DNA of 64,000 nt from Paludibacteraceae bacterium. GTDB taxonomy: Bacteria > Bacteroidota > Bacteroidia > Bacteroidales > Paludibacteraceae. The translations under genes and the position numbers were made by a program. Below the pieces are notes generated by a model, which was given only the letters and a program-made list of their open reading frames with translations, was not told the origin of the DNA and searched no databases. Positions 1-7,968 of the stretch are shown one piece after another. Position 1 is the stretch's first letter. Each line of letters opens with the position of its first letter. Location: assembly GCA_017430235.1 (NCBI GenBank), contig JAFRNH010000096.1:1-64000 (forward strand), given 5' to 3'.

Positions 1-1
1 C

Positions 2-706
2 AATAACGACTTCTGCCCTGCCGAGGAATATTACTTGAAGGCGCACCTGTTCGGCGACATCTTTGCCCGCGACATTCTCACCCACGCCGACCGCGAATTG
101 GTTACGGTGAGTGCCCTTGCGGGACTGGAAGGCGTTGAACCACAACTGAATGCACACGTTCGTGGGGCACACAATCTGGGTGTTACCGACGAGCAGCTGC
201 AACAGATTCCTGTGGCGTTGGCGGCGAATGGTTGCAAGGCGGCCGCATCGAGGGCGTTGAAGGCCGTGAATGCGTTTCTGGGCGTTGAGGACAACAGCCA
301 CAGCGAGTACGACCAAGTTGACCTGAAATCGTATTGGCGGCGTGGCAACCCGAACGACGCTTACGCGCAATACTTCACGGGGCGCAGTTACGTGTCACCT
401 TACGGCGAAAGCGTTGTGAATGTGACATTTGAGCCTGGTTGCCGCAACAACTGGCACGTGCATCACGGGGCCGTACAGGTGCTGATATGCGTCTATGGTC
501 ACGGCTGGTATCAGGAATGGGGCAAACCCGCGGTGGAACTCAAGGAAGGCGTGGTGATTGAAGTGCCCGAAGGCGTGAAACACTGGCACGGCGCCGCCAA
601 AGGCTCGTGGCTGCAACACTTGACGTATCACAAAAACCTGCAACTCAACCCGACCAACGAGTGGCTGGAAGCGGTGAGCGAGGAAGAGTATGGGAAGGTG
701 AGGTGA
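2..706 (+). CDS. Carboxymuconolactone decarboxylase-like / cupin fusion protein, 5' partial
   Basis: The reading frame is open to the left edge of the window, so the start is missing. The first ~95 visible residues resemble the C-terminal part of a carboxymuconolactone decarboxylase (CMD) domain, with the helical stretch around ARDILTHADRELVTVSALAG. The rest is a cupin barrel with metal-ligand histidines in NWHVHHG and a late H near VKHWHGAA. CMD-cupin fusions are common in gut Bacteroidota and are usually annotated only by domain; the substrate is unknown. The gene is visibly GC-richer than the defence genes that follow. A hairpin terminator follows at 729-765. Domain call is firm, function is not. 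Confidence 0.8.
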   Translation, partial: NNDFCPAEEYYLKAHLFGDIFARDILTHADRELVTVSALAGLEGVEPQLNAHVRGAHNLGVTDEQLQQIPVALAANGCKAAASRALKAVNAFLGVEDNSHSEYDQVDLKSYWRRGNPNDAYAQYFTGRSYVSPYGESVVNVTFEPGCRNNWHVHHGAVQVLICVYGHGWYQEWGKPAVELKEGVVIEVPEGVKHWHGAAKGSWLQHLTYHKNLQLNPTNEWLEAVSEEEYGKVR

Positions 707-728
707 TGAGTTACCGACAAGAATTTCA

Positions 729-765
729 GGCGGAAACTGATGAGATGATGCGGTTTCCGCCTTTT
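729..765 (+). terminator. Rho-independent terminator after the CMD/cupin gene
   Basis: Arms GGCGGAAAC (729-737) and GTTTCCGCC (753-761) are perfectly complementary and are followed by TTTTATGTTT. It also separates the rightward cupin gene from the leftward helicase gene that ends at 779. Confidence 0.75.
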
Positions 766-778
766 ATGTTTATACACA

Positions 779-2605
779 TTAATCAGTAAACATCAATTCT
801 CCTTGTAGGTTGATATAACGTATATCTATTTTCACCCCAGCCAAGAACCTCTTAATATCTTCATCAGCTATAGACTTCGGTATTGCCATTGCTAAGAATT
901 GCGTAGCTCTGGAACAAGCAACATATATCAAACGCTGACTCTCAGTCATCGTTATAATATCATTGGGTTGGAAATCTTTTATCGATATACTTTCCCCTCT
1001 GCTATCTGCAGATAGAAAAAGAAGAACCGCATCAAAAGTCGCGCCTTTTACTGCATGTATCGTATCTATACTTTTGTGGAAGTCGCTTCCCTTATCATTT
1101 GATTGATGATATTGTTCTACTGGTACTTCTGCCATTTCATTCATCTTGTAGCCATCTTTCTTTTTGAAAGAAACAAAGATGGGTTTCTCTGAAAGTTTCC
1201 AAAAGTCCTTCAAAAGTCTACATGTTTGCTCAGACCACTCTTTGAAACTCAAAGAGAATGAAGGTATTTGCTTCAAAAATCTAAATATTCTCGCATTCCA
1301 TTCAATATTATGCTCGATATCCTGAATAAACCTTCTCCTTTTCTCTGGAGCATCATCTGCTAACAATTCAGATAGAATCAGCCTTACTTTGCGAAATGCA
1401 TAATCCATATTCCCCTCCTCATATGCAAACACAGCGTCAATCAGTAAATACGGCATTTCTGTTTTCCAATACTTGAAATCCACATCCTTTATACCAGCCA
1501 GTTTCTTGCACTTATTCACACCACGTGCTAATATAATTCTACTAGTAAGTTCATGGGAATCGCATTCTTGATAAAAATTCCTGATAATATCCCTGACATT
1601 TGCATCGTCATACTTATACACCACAATAGGTACACCTTTGTCTTCTACACCATGAGATGTTATGGCAGGTACATCACTTGATTTCAATTTGCTATATAGG
1701 TCAATAATACGTTGATTCGAACGCCTGCACTCGGACATTGGCAGCACATTCCAACCTTCATCTGCCATCATACCTTGCAACAATTCTGGCCGTGCGTTAT
1801 TGAATCCATATATCGATTGACAGATATCACCCACAAACTCCAAGTTCTGAAGACCTGCTCTTTTTAACAAGGTGAAGAACTCAAAATGTAATTCGGAATT
1901 ATCCTGCGCCTCATCAACAATTATGTAGGGGAATCGGGCTACCAGGGCTTTCGCTATATCCTGATGGTTTTCCAATATATCACAGGCCATCCATAACGCA
2001 TCACTACTTGTAATAAAGCCTTTACTTAATCGGTATGTAAATACAGCCTCACAATATTCATTCTCGTCGTCTTCGTTTATTGTATTATGTTTCCACCTAT
2101 AACCGTTCTTTTCTCTTGAAACCGAAGCCGGGCTCTTTTTGTAAAGGATCATATCATATTTTCCCTTGCCAAATTTACTCAAAGATGGTGTTGGATAGAC
2201 ATTCCATTTTCCGTTTTTATACACATTGTTGAAATAAATCCGATTAAGTACATTCTCTTCATTTACGACAATAGGTTTCTTCTTACAAGCATCGCAAAGA
2301 TACCAAAATGGAAGTACCACATATTGCATGATAAAACTATCAATGGTCAATACCTCATTTGGGAAAGTCAGTCTTTCGTCATGCATTTCCTTGTATTTCT
2401 GCCTTATCTCGGCACAGGCCTTATTTGTAAACGACAGACAAGCAAATCCCGTATGTCTCCCATAATAATCGGCACAATAGCGCGAGACTGCCAAAAGCTT
2501 TTTTACAATACTTGTCGTCTTTCCGCTTCCTGGACATGCCGACAAAATAGTAAATCCACGGGCATCAAGATATGCTTGTCGTTGTGGCGTTAAATCGTAT
2601 TCCAT
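779..2605 (-). CDS. UvrD/Rep-like superfamily 1 helicase, GajB-like (Gabija)
   Basis: A 608-residue SF1A helicase with the canonical motifs: Walker A CPGSGKTT (24-31), Ia around FACLSFTNKA, Walker B IIVDEAQD (228-235), motif III VGDICQSIYGF (258-268), IV near SECRRSNQ (291-297), V around TIHAVKGATF (515-524) and VI RLIYVACSRA. It starts 3 bases after the stop of the OLD-like nuclease upstream (2609-4528), which is the gene order and pairing of the Gabija anti-phage system (GajA nuclease then GajB helicase). In Gabija, GajB is thought to sense DNA ends or ssDNA and work with GajA; this role is inferred from family and context. It is longer than the original GajB (about 500 residues). A lone repair helicase is the alternative. 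Confidence 0.82.
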   Translation of the reverse strand: MEYDLTPQRQAYLDARGFTILSACPGSGKTTSIVKKLLAVSRYCADYYGRHTGFACLSFTNKACAEIRQKYKEMHDERLTFPNEVLTIDSFIMQYVVLPFWYLCDACKKKPIVVNEENVLNRIYFNNVYKNGKWNVYPTPSLSKFGKGKYDMILYKKSPASVSREKNGYRWKHNTINEDDENEYCEAVFTYRLSKGFITSSDALWMACDILENHQDIAKALVARFPYIIVDEAQDNSELHFEFFTLLKRAGLQNLEFVGDICQSIYGFNNARPELLQGMMADEGWNVLPMSECRRSNQRIIDLYSKLKSSDVPAITSHGVEDKGVPIVVYKYDDANVRDIIRNFYQECDSHELTSRIILARGVNKCKKLAGIKDVDFKYWKTEMPYLLIDAVFAYEEGNMDYAFRKVRLILSELLADDAPEKRRRFIQDIEHNIEWNARIFRFLKQIPSFSLSFKEWSEQTCRLLKDFWKLSEKPIFVSFKKKDGYKMNEMAEVPVEQYHQSNDKGSDFHKSIDTIHAVKGATFDAVLLFLSADSRGESISIKDFQPNDIITMTESQRLIYVACSRATQFLAMAIPKSIADEDIKRFLAGVKIDIRYINLQGELMFTD

Positions 2606-2608
2606 AAT

Positions 2609-4528
2609 TTACAGAACCAGATGAGATATCGCCTCTTGAATATATGAGGGCACAGTGAACTTCACATCATCACCAGTCTCTATCTTATCTATCAAGAAAG
2701 AATTCAATGTTTGGGCAAACTCCGCCTTTCCCGGTAAACATTTCCACATGAGTAACGCAACATTCTGCTGTTCCATATCATTCAAATCACGTTCACCTAT
2801 ACTATCAATATAAGCTTCAACCTTACCAATGTCATCTGCATTTTCTCGTTTTATAAGTTCATAAAGCCAATTAGCTTTGATGACATCCTTATTTCCTGTA
2901 ACATTAGCCTTACATATTTGGTATTCCAGCGTTTTCTTTTCAGAGCATATCTTTATTCCTGCTTGCCCGTTAGCCATTGCTAGCATATTGTTGACCCTGC
3001 CATTTTTATGCCCGTTGTTAATACCATTCCTTAAAGCATTTAGTTGTGTATAATTATCCACTATGAGAGCATCAAGATTAAACTCTTTATCCTTAGATTC
3101 TGTAAACTGGTCTTCATCTGTCACAAAAGCTGCCCGAATTGGCAACCGTTTCTTATCTTCTGATGAATTGAACAGCATCAGGAACTGGTAGAATGCCGTT
3201 CCGTCTGTATCAACAATCTCTATCTGATGTTCAATGAGTGATTTACCAATCAACTTAGAAAATGTTTCAACCAATTGACATTCTGATATACCTTCAATAA
3301 ACAGGCATCCATTAGAAAAAAGCAATTGCGAGCGAGTCACATCAAAATACCGTGCTATCATATTACGGTAGTTTTTAACCTCAACATTCTTCAACAGCCT
3401 GTGATTAGCTGCGTCGCGAACAATATCCTCAGAATGTCTATCTTCAAAGCATTTCCCAACATGATATGCTGCATTATTCTTTAGCAGTATAAGATTCTCC
3501 AATGGTATCTTTGATGTTAAAGTTGGCGAATGGGTAGTGATAAATGTCTGACTGTTATCACTGGTATCTGCGTTTTTAAGAAAGTTATATAGATTCACCT
3601 GCAACTGTGGGTGAAGATGGGCTTCTGGTTCTTCAATCAGTAATGCATATATGCTTACATTGTCACCCGTATGACAATCTTTAATGTCACTCAATACCGA
3701 AGCTATATATATCAAGTTGTTATATCCAAGGCTATTTTGACTCAGCACAAATCCATTCTTGTCATCTTTAGAAAAGGGCAAGAAAGGTTTTATTATATTA
3801 ACGATATACTCTATTCGATTCTGCTCTATATGCAACTCAACATCCTGAAGGTCTGACCTGTTTATTTGGTTCAGGTTATCGTTTATGCCAGTTTGAGTTT
3901 CTTTAACCTCTTGTCTTTGCAACAGATGATCATTTGCAGTATTTACTATTCCTTTTACGTCTTCTTCCGAACCAGCCCTGTCTATCTTTCTTTTAATCAC
4001 TCTTCCTAGCAAGTTATTTCGAGTGCTCATTAGGTCACGAGTGCTGTCACGTAATGCCCCTAAATAATAAGGATGAAAATAATGGAAAGTATCCCAATCA
4101 GCACGGAGGCCATTTTCTTCTTTTCCTGTGATATAGGATGAATAAATTCTACCTTGCTCTTTTATTTCAAAACTCAAATGGACTTTGGCAACCATAGAGC
4201 CATCATCTTTTCTATCCAAATATTGATAAAATGCACCTTCTTGCTGTGATGATAATCCTTCAAATAGATAACATATATCAATCTTAGTCGTTGGGGTTAC
4301 CGTTTTAGTTCCATCAGCGTTTGGTATAATTTCAACGAAGAAATCCTCTTTTGTAATTTCTATATCTCGATTGGGTTCACCCCAAGCATAGAAAAGGCGA
4401 ATCGCATCCATCAAAGATGTTTTCAACTGCCCATTAGCTCCGATAATCACATTCAAATTCTTATCGAATTCAACCGATAGTTCTTTTATTCCCCGAAAAT
4501 TCTTTATATAAATTTTACTTAGATACAT
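2609..4528 (-). CDS. OLD-family ATPase/TOPRIM nuclease, GajA-like (Gabija)
   Basis: A 639-residue protein with an SMC/ABC-type ATPase head followed by a TOPRIM nuclease domain. Visible: N-terminal IKNFRGIKEL, P-loop region GANGQLKT (30-37), ABC signature region LSQNSLGYNN (262-271), Walker B LLIEEPEAHLHP (297-308), H-loop TTHSPTL (331-337), TOPRIM glutamate in IEGISE (411-416) and acidic pair in TDEDQ (470-474). OLD-type enzyme followed directly by a UvrD helicase is the definition of Gabija, where GajA cuts phage DNA. The P-loop is unusual: the glycine before the lysine is leucine. An 82-base gap separates it from rloB upstream, so all four defence genes may be co-transcribed. Confidence 0.82.
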   Translation of the reverse strand: MYLSKIYIKNFRGIKELSVEFDKNLNVIIGANGQLKTSLMDAIRLFYAWGEPNRDIEITKEDFFVEIIPNADGTKTVTPTTKIDICYLFEGLSSQQEGAFYQYLDRKDDGSMVAKVHLSFEIKEQGRIYSSYITGKEENGLRADWDTFHYFHPYYLGALRDSTRDLMSTRNNLLGRVIKRKIDRAGSEEDVKGIVNTANDHLLQRQEVKETQTGINDNLNQINRSDLQDVELHIEQNRIEYIVNIIKPFLPFSKDDKNGFVLSQNSLGYNNLIYIASVLSDIKDCHTGDNVSIYALLIEEPEAHLHPQLQVNLYNFLKNADTSDNSQTFITTHSPTLTSKIPLENLILLKNNAAYHVGKCFEDRHSEDIVRDAANHRLLKNVEVKNYRNMIARYFDVTRSQLLFSNGCLFIEGISECQLVETFSKLIGKSLIEHQIEIVDTDGTAFYQFLMLFNSSEDKKRLPIRAAFVTDEDQFTESKDKEFNLDALIVDNYTQLNALRNGINNGHKNGRVNNMLAMANGQAGIKICSEKKTLEYQICKANVTGNKDVIKANWLYELIKRENADDIGKVEAYIDSIGERDLNDMEQQNVALLMWKCLPGKAEFAQTLNSFLIDKIETGDDVKFTVPSYIQEAISHLVL

Positions 4529-4610
4529 AAGTTTGTGATATTAGAATACAATTATTTACTCTGGTTTATCTCAAGATATTTATTATATAAAATGATGTAA
4601 CAATTGGTCA

Positions 4611-5216
4611 TTATATGCACTCCAGTCTTTTCATCAACCTCCCCAACTCCGAGTAAGTATAATCTCTGCCACTCTCCAGCTTCTCATCCATTGACTGATT
4701 AGCGTTGGCAACAGCCATTTCAAGACTACCACCATTGCGCTCGAAGTAACCGTGAAGCCCTTTGGTCTTGATGAAGAACTCTATCGTTTTCCGATACTCG
4801 ACACATTGGTTGAGGTCTTTGAGCAATGGTTCCTGCTCATCGTATGGACGTGAGGTGTAGCGGAAATAGTAAAGGAAGAACAGTTCTGTGCATCGGTGAG
4901 TCTCAAAGAACTCAACCTCGCAGTAGATGCCTTTCTTTGGTTTGTCAATAGGTTTGGCATACTTTGCCTTGAGTTTCTGGTATTGTGAACGTTCTGGTTC
5001 AATGTTCTTCGTGTCCATATCGATGATGCAGAAGATATGGCTGTAACCCATTGCTACACCCTCTGCTATCTTTGCATCCAGTTCCTTGATGTTGGTATGC
5101 TTCGGATAGTCTGGCTTGATAGTCAGACGCTTGAACACGTCGCATAGGGACTTGAAGTAGAAGAACTCCGTTGGCCCCTCACCCAGGATGAGTGCTGTTT
5201 GTCGTAGCTTTCCCAT
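4611..5216 (-). CDS. RloB-like TOPRIM protein (AbiL second component)
   Basis: A 201-residue protein of the RloB family, a small TOPRIM-like nuclease domain. The N-terminal strand and loop LGEGPTE (11-17) carries the expected glutamate, and IIDMDT (64-69) the DxD acidic pair. It starts one base after the stop of the AAA ATPase gene upstream, so translation is probably coupled. RloA/RloB pairs occur in restriction loci and make up the AbiL abortive-infection system (ATPase plus RloB protein). The mechanism is inferred: an ATPase sensor activating a nuclease or TOPRIM effector. PARIS (AriA/AriB) has a similar layout but its AriB carries DUF4435, which I do not see here. Confidence 0.75.
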   Translation of the reverse strand: MGKLRQTALILGEGPTEFFYFKSLCDVFKRLTIKPDYPKHTNIKELDAKIAEGVAMGYSHIFCIIDMDTKNIEPERSQYQKLKAKYAKPIDKPKKGIYCEVEFFETHRCTELFFLYYFRYTSRPYDEQEPLLKDLNQCVEYRKTIEFFIKTKGLHGYFERNGGSLEMAVANANQSMDEKLESGRDYTYSELGRLMKRLECI

Positions 5217-5217
5217 A

Positions 5218-6492
5218 TCAGTCCTCCAGATTTATAAAGATACTGCCCAGTTCGGGCTTTGCTCCCAATCTGCCTATGCGGTATGAATTGTAAAGCGATA
5301 GGTTCTTGTGCAAGCCAAAGGAATCACCTCTAGAATATTCTGATGACGCTGTCTCTCTGTTCTTCTCAACAAACCACACAACCCCTCGGTTCTCGTTAAT
5401 CAGGTCCTGAGACAGAATCGTTGTCTCCTGACTCGTAATAATCAGCTGCGACTTGTCGGAGTTGAAAATGAAGACATTTAGATAGTAGTACAACAGGTCG
5501 TTGTGTAGATCCTCACCCAGTTCATCAAGATAGTACACGTGGGAGTTTGTTATCATATCATATAGGACATTCAATATACGTATATATTTTATTGTACCTT
5601 TTGACTGCCACTTGACAGGTATTTCAAAATTGCCTTCCGCAGAATGATTAACAAAGGCTATGGATTCTGTCACAGGTTTAAGAAGATCTTCTTTCATCTT
5701 TTCATAAAAATTTTGTTCTATATGCTCACGAAGTTCGTCTGGCAAGACACGGTCTTCAATAATTGGTCTAAACTCCATAATATTCAAATCAGCTTTTTGC
5801 AACATAAGATTGAAGAACTTTCGTTTTCTTGAATCGTCATACGCTTCCTTAAGAATTTCAACAATACCCATCTCCCCATCTCCATCCACGTCATGATAAT
5901 TCTTCATAATCCAATCGTAAAGATGAATGAATGTGGCAACATCCTCTTTCAGTGCAACTTTCCCGCAAACAGCCAAGGCACTGTGGTTGTTCCATGTATT
6001 TTCTCGAATACTTTCAGCTGTCTTATCTAGCAGTTTAAGGCTCTGCCCAAACTTAATATTTGCCTGTACGTTTTCATCAACGAATGAACGTTCGTAGAAT
6101 AACGTTTTTGACTTTTTAGGATAATAGTATAAAACTTCATTCAAAATATATTTTTCGTTAAATGTCACGCCATAATCATATCTAATACCATCAGCAAAGA
6201 ACGATACATACATTTCTGTAGGATGATCCTTTGTAAGAGCAAATGGTATTCTATTGATTTTTGAGGTCACTTTTGATTTTGGATGAACCAGTATACTAAA
6301 TACTTTATTCAAAGCTATTAGCATATTCGACTTACCCGAAGCGTTTGAACCATATAGGACGCCCAACTTATATAAGAACACACCATCAGAAACTTCGGCG
6401 ACAAGTTCCGAGGCGGGTCCCTTGGCCACAAAGCTTAATTCCTGCTTGTCGCGAATGGAAAGATAGTTCTTCACCCAAAAATCTCGTATCAT
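5218..6492 (-). CDS. AAA family ATPase, RloA/AbiLi-like
   Basis: From the chosen ATG at 6492 the protein is 424 residues. It has the MIRDFWVKNYLSI opening typical of these SMC-like ATPases, Walker A GSNASGKS (48-55), a late Walker B YYLDELGEDLH (about 320) and the AAA_21/RloA type of fold. The H-loop position reads TSQETTIL, with Gln where His is usual. A longer frame reaches 6561, but the extra residues are hydrophobic nonsense and overlap a perfect Bacteroidota promoter (6528-6557), so 6492 is the better start. It is first gene of the operon RloA-RloB-GajA-GajB. Expected role: phage sensor and regulator of RloB (family inference). Confidence 0.78.
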   Translation of the reverse strand: MIRDFWVKNYLSIRDKQELSFVAKGPASELVAEVSDGVFLYKLGVLYGSNASGKSNMLIALNKVFSILVHPKSKVTSKINRIPFALTKDHPTEMYVSFFADGIRYDYGVTFNEKYILNEVLYYYPKKSKTLFYERSFVDENVQANIKFGQSLKLLDKTAESIRENTWNNHSALAVCGKVALKEDVATFIHLYDWIMKNYHDVDGDGEMGIVEILKEAYDDSRKRKFFNLMLQKADLNIMEFRPIIEDRVLPDELREHIEQNFYEKMKEDLLKPVTESIAFVNHSAEGNFEIPVKWQSKGTIKYIRILNVLYDMITNSHVYYLDELGEDLHNDLLYYYLNVFIFNSDKSQLIITSQETTILSQDLINENRGVVWFVEKNRETASSEYSRGDSFGLHKNLSLYNSYRIGRLGAKPELGSIFINLED

Positions 6493-6527
6493 ATCGCAAT
6501 ATTTTATTTGTATTCGTAAGTTTGCTA

Positions 6528-6557
6528 CAAAAATACGAATAATATTATACAAAACAA
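6528..6557 (-). promoter_or_regulatory. Promoter of the defence operon
   Basis: Read on the minus strand: TTG (6555-6557), 19 bases, then TATTTTTG (6528-6535), a full match to the Bacteroidota -33/-7 consensus. It lies 35 bases upstream of the ATG at 6492 and shows that the longer frame above it is not coding. Confidence 0.7.
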
Positions 6558-6720
6558 CCATCTAATTGCCAATTTTTGTAACTATTATACTATTTTTGTG
6601 TGTATTTAACATATCGGATTTGGAGATGGCAATCATAGTTTTTTGTTCCAACCTCATTAAATCCGAAAAATTGGTAATTCTTTCCGCAACAGATATATCC
6701 ACCCCAAAAAGCGGAATCTC

Positions 6721-6728
6721 TATTTTTG
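6721..6728 (+). promoter_or_regulatory. Candidate -7 box for the flavodoxin gene
   Basis: TATTTTTG matches TAnnTTTG and lies 26 bases upstream of the ATG at 6755. I see no clear -33 TTG. The rest of 6562-6754 holds no supportable gene. Confidence 0.4.
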
Positions 6729-6754
6729 CATAGTAACATTTAAAATAGTTCAAA

Positions 6755-7354
6755 ATGAATAAACTGAAATCAATAATTCTTGCCGTTTCGGCTTTGCTGG
6801 TCGGGACATTTTGCAATGGTCAAACCACTAAAAATCAAAACAATATGGGCAAATCAATCGTGATTTTCTATTCCCATGCGGGTGACAACTACTCGGTGGG
6901 CAACGTCGAGGTTGGCAACACAAAAATTGTGGCCGACTATATAAGCGAAATCGCTGGCGCAGAGCAGTTTGAAATCATTACGCACAAGTACGATGGAATG
7001 GCATACACGCCGCTCACCCGTCTGGCTCAAGAGGAAGCCAACAAGGGCGAACTGCCGCCGTATGAGGGCAAGGCACCCGACCTAAGCGGCTACGACACGG
7101 TGTTCATCGGCGGGCCCGTTTGGTGGGGATCTTATCCGCAGGTAATGTTCACGCTGTTCAAAGACATCAACCTTGACGGCAAAACCGTCTATCCGTTCAC
7201 CACACACGAGGGCAGCGGCCTGGCAAGTTGCGTGAGCGACGTGAAAAAAGCATTTCCGAAAGCCAACGTGAAAAATGGCTTCTCGATTTACGGACACGAA
7301 GTCCGCACCGAAAAGGCGAAGGTTGAAAAATGGCTAAAATCGATTGGGTATTAA
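6755..7354 (+). CDS. Flavodoxin family protein with N-terminal export signal
   Basis: A 199-residue protein. The first ~24 residues (MNKLKSIILAVSALLVGTFC, then NGQ) look like a Sec signal peptide cleaved after the NGQ region. From residue 31 (MGKSIVIFYSHAGDN) there is a flavodoxin fold with the phosphate-loop-like YSHAGDN and the FMN-ring loop GGPVWWGS. Exported flavodoxin-like proteins are frequent in Bacteroidales; their partner is unknown. If translation began at the internal ATG (6845) the protein would be cytosolic, but the upstream frame has an upstream -7 box and a credible signal peptide. Followed 37 bases later by an acetyltransferase. Confidence 0.8.
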   Translation: MNKLKSIILAVSALLVGTFCNGQTTKNQNNMGKSIVIFYSHAGDNYSVGNVEVGNTKIVADYISEIAGAEQFEIITHKYDGMAYTPLTRLAQEEANKGELPPYEGKAPDLSGYDTVFIGGPVWWGSYPQVMFTLFKDINLDGKTVYPFTTHEGSGLASCVSDVKKAFPKANVKNGFSIYGHEVRTEKAKVEKWLKSIGY

Positions 7355-7391
7355 TGGGTTACACGAACCCTGACGAGCAGAAGGAATAAAA

Positions 7392-7934
7392 ATGAATAAT
7401 GACGAGCAATTCACAGGAAAAACATACGTCGGCAGCGACGAACTGTATGCCGACGTGCAGCGCTGTATGGCATTGGTGGCCGAAATGAATACTGGCTACA
7501 AGACCGAAGCCGAGGTGCGCGGCTATCTGCGACAAATCACAGGCTCGGATATTGACGAGAGCGTGCGCGTTTTTCCACCGTTCAACATCAATTATGGCAA
7601 GTCAACTACCTTTGGCAAAGGCAGTTTCATGAATTTCGGCTGCACGTTTCTTGCGCTTGGCGGCATCACCATCGGCGAGGGCGTTTTCATTGCGCCGCAT
7701 TGCGTTCTGGCCACCGAGTATCATCCTGAAGACCCCGAAACGCGCCACACTCTGCTCACCAAGCCGATTGTTGTGAAAAAGAACGCCTGGATTGGTGCAA
7801 GCGCAACCATTCTGGCAGGCGTAACCATCGGCGAGAATGCCATTGTGGCGGCAGGTGCGGTTGTCACCAAAGACGTGCCCGACAATGCCGTTGTGGGCGG
7901 CGTGCCTGCAAAAGTGATTAAAATGATCAAATGA
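7392..7934 (+). CDS. Hexapeptide-repeat O-acetyltransferase (maltose/galactoside acetyltransferase type)
   Basis: 180 residues. An N-terminal helical cap (about 1-55) precedes a left-handed beta helix built from [LIV]GxxxX repeats ([43 protein letters not shown]). The C-terminal GGVPAKVIK motif and the catalytic histidine in ATEYHPEDP fit the LacA/Maa/NodL class, which moves acetyl from acetyl-CoA to a sugar hydroxyl. Substrate cannot be told from sequence. It sits close behind the flavodoxin gene and shares its higher GC content, so the two may be co-transcribed. Confidence 0.85.
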   Translation: MNNDEQFTGKTYVGSDELYADVQRCMALVAEMNTGYKTEAEVRGYLRQITGSDIDESVRVFPPFNINYGKSTTFGKGSFMNFGCTFLALGGITIGEGVFIAPHCVLATEYHPEDPETRHTLLTKPIVVKKNAWIGASATILAGVTIGENAIVAAGAVVTKDVPDNAVVGGVPAKVIKMIK

Positions 7935-7968
7935 GCACTTTTCTTGGCTGCTACAGACAAAATTGATA

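Noticed and set aside
4611..6492. PARIS (AriA/AriB) system
   Set aside because: The layout is similar, but the small protein matches RloB and not DUF4435, so AbiL/RloAB fits better.
6493..6561. N-terminal extension of the RloA-like gene
   Set aside because: The extra 23 codons overlap a perfect -33/-7 promoter and add unrelated hydrophobic residues; ATG 6492 opens with the conserved family start.
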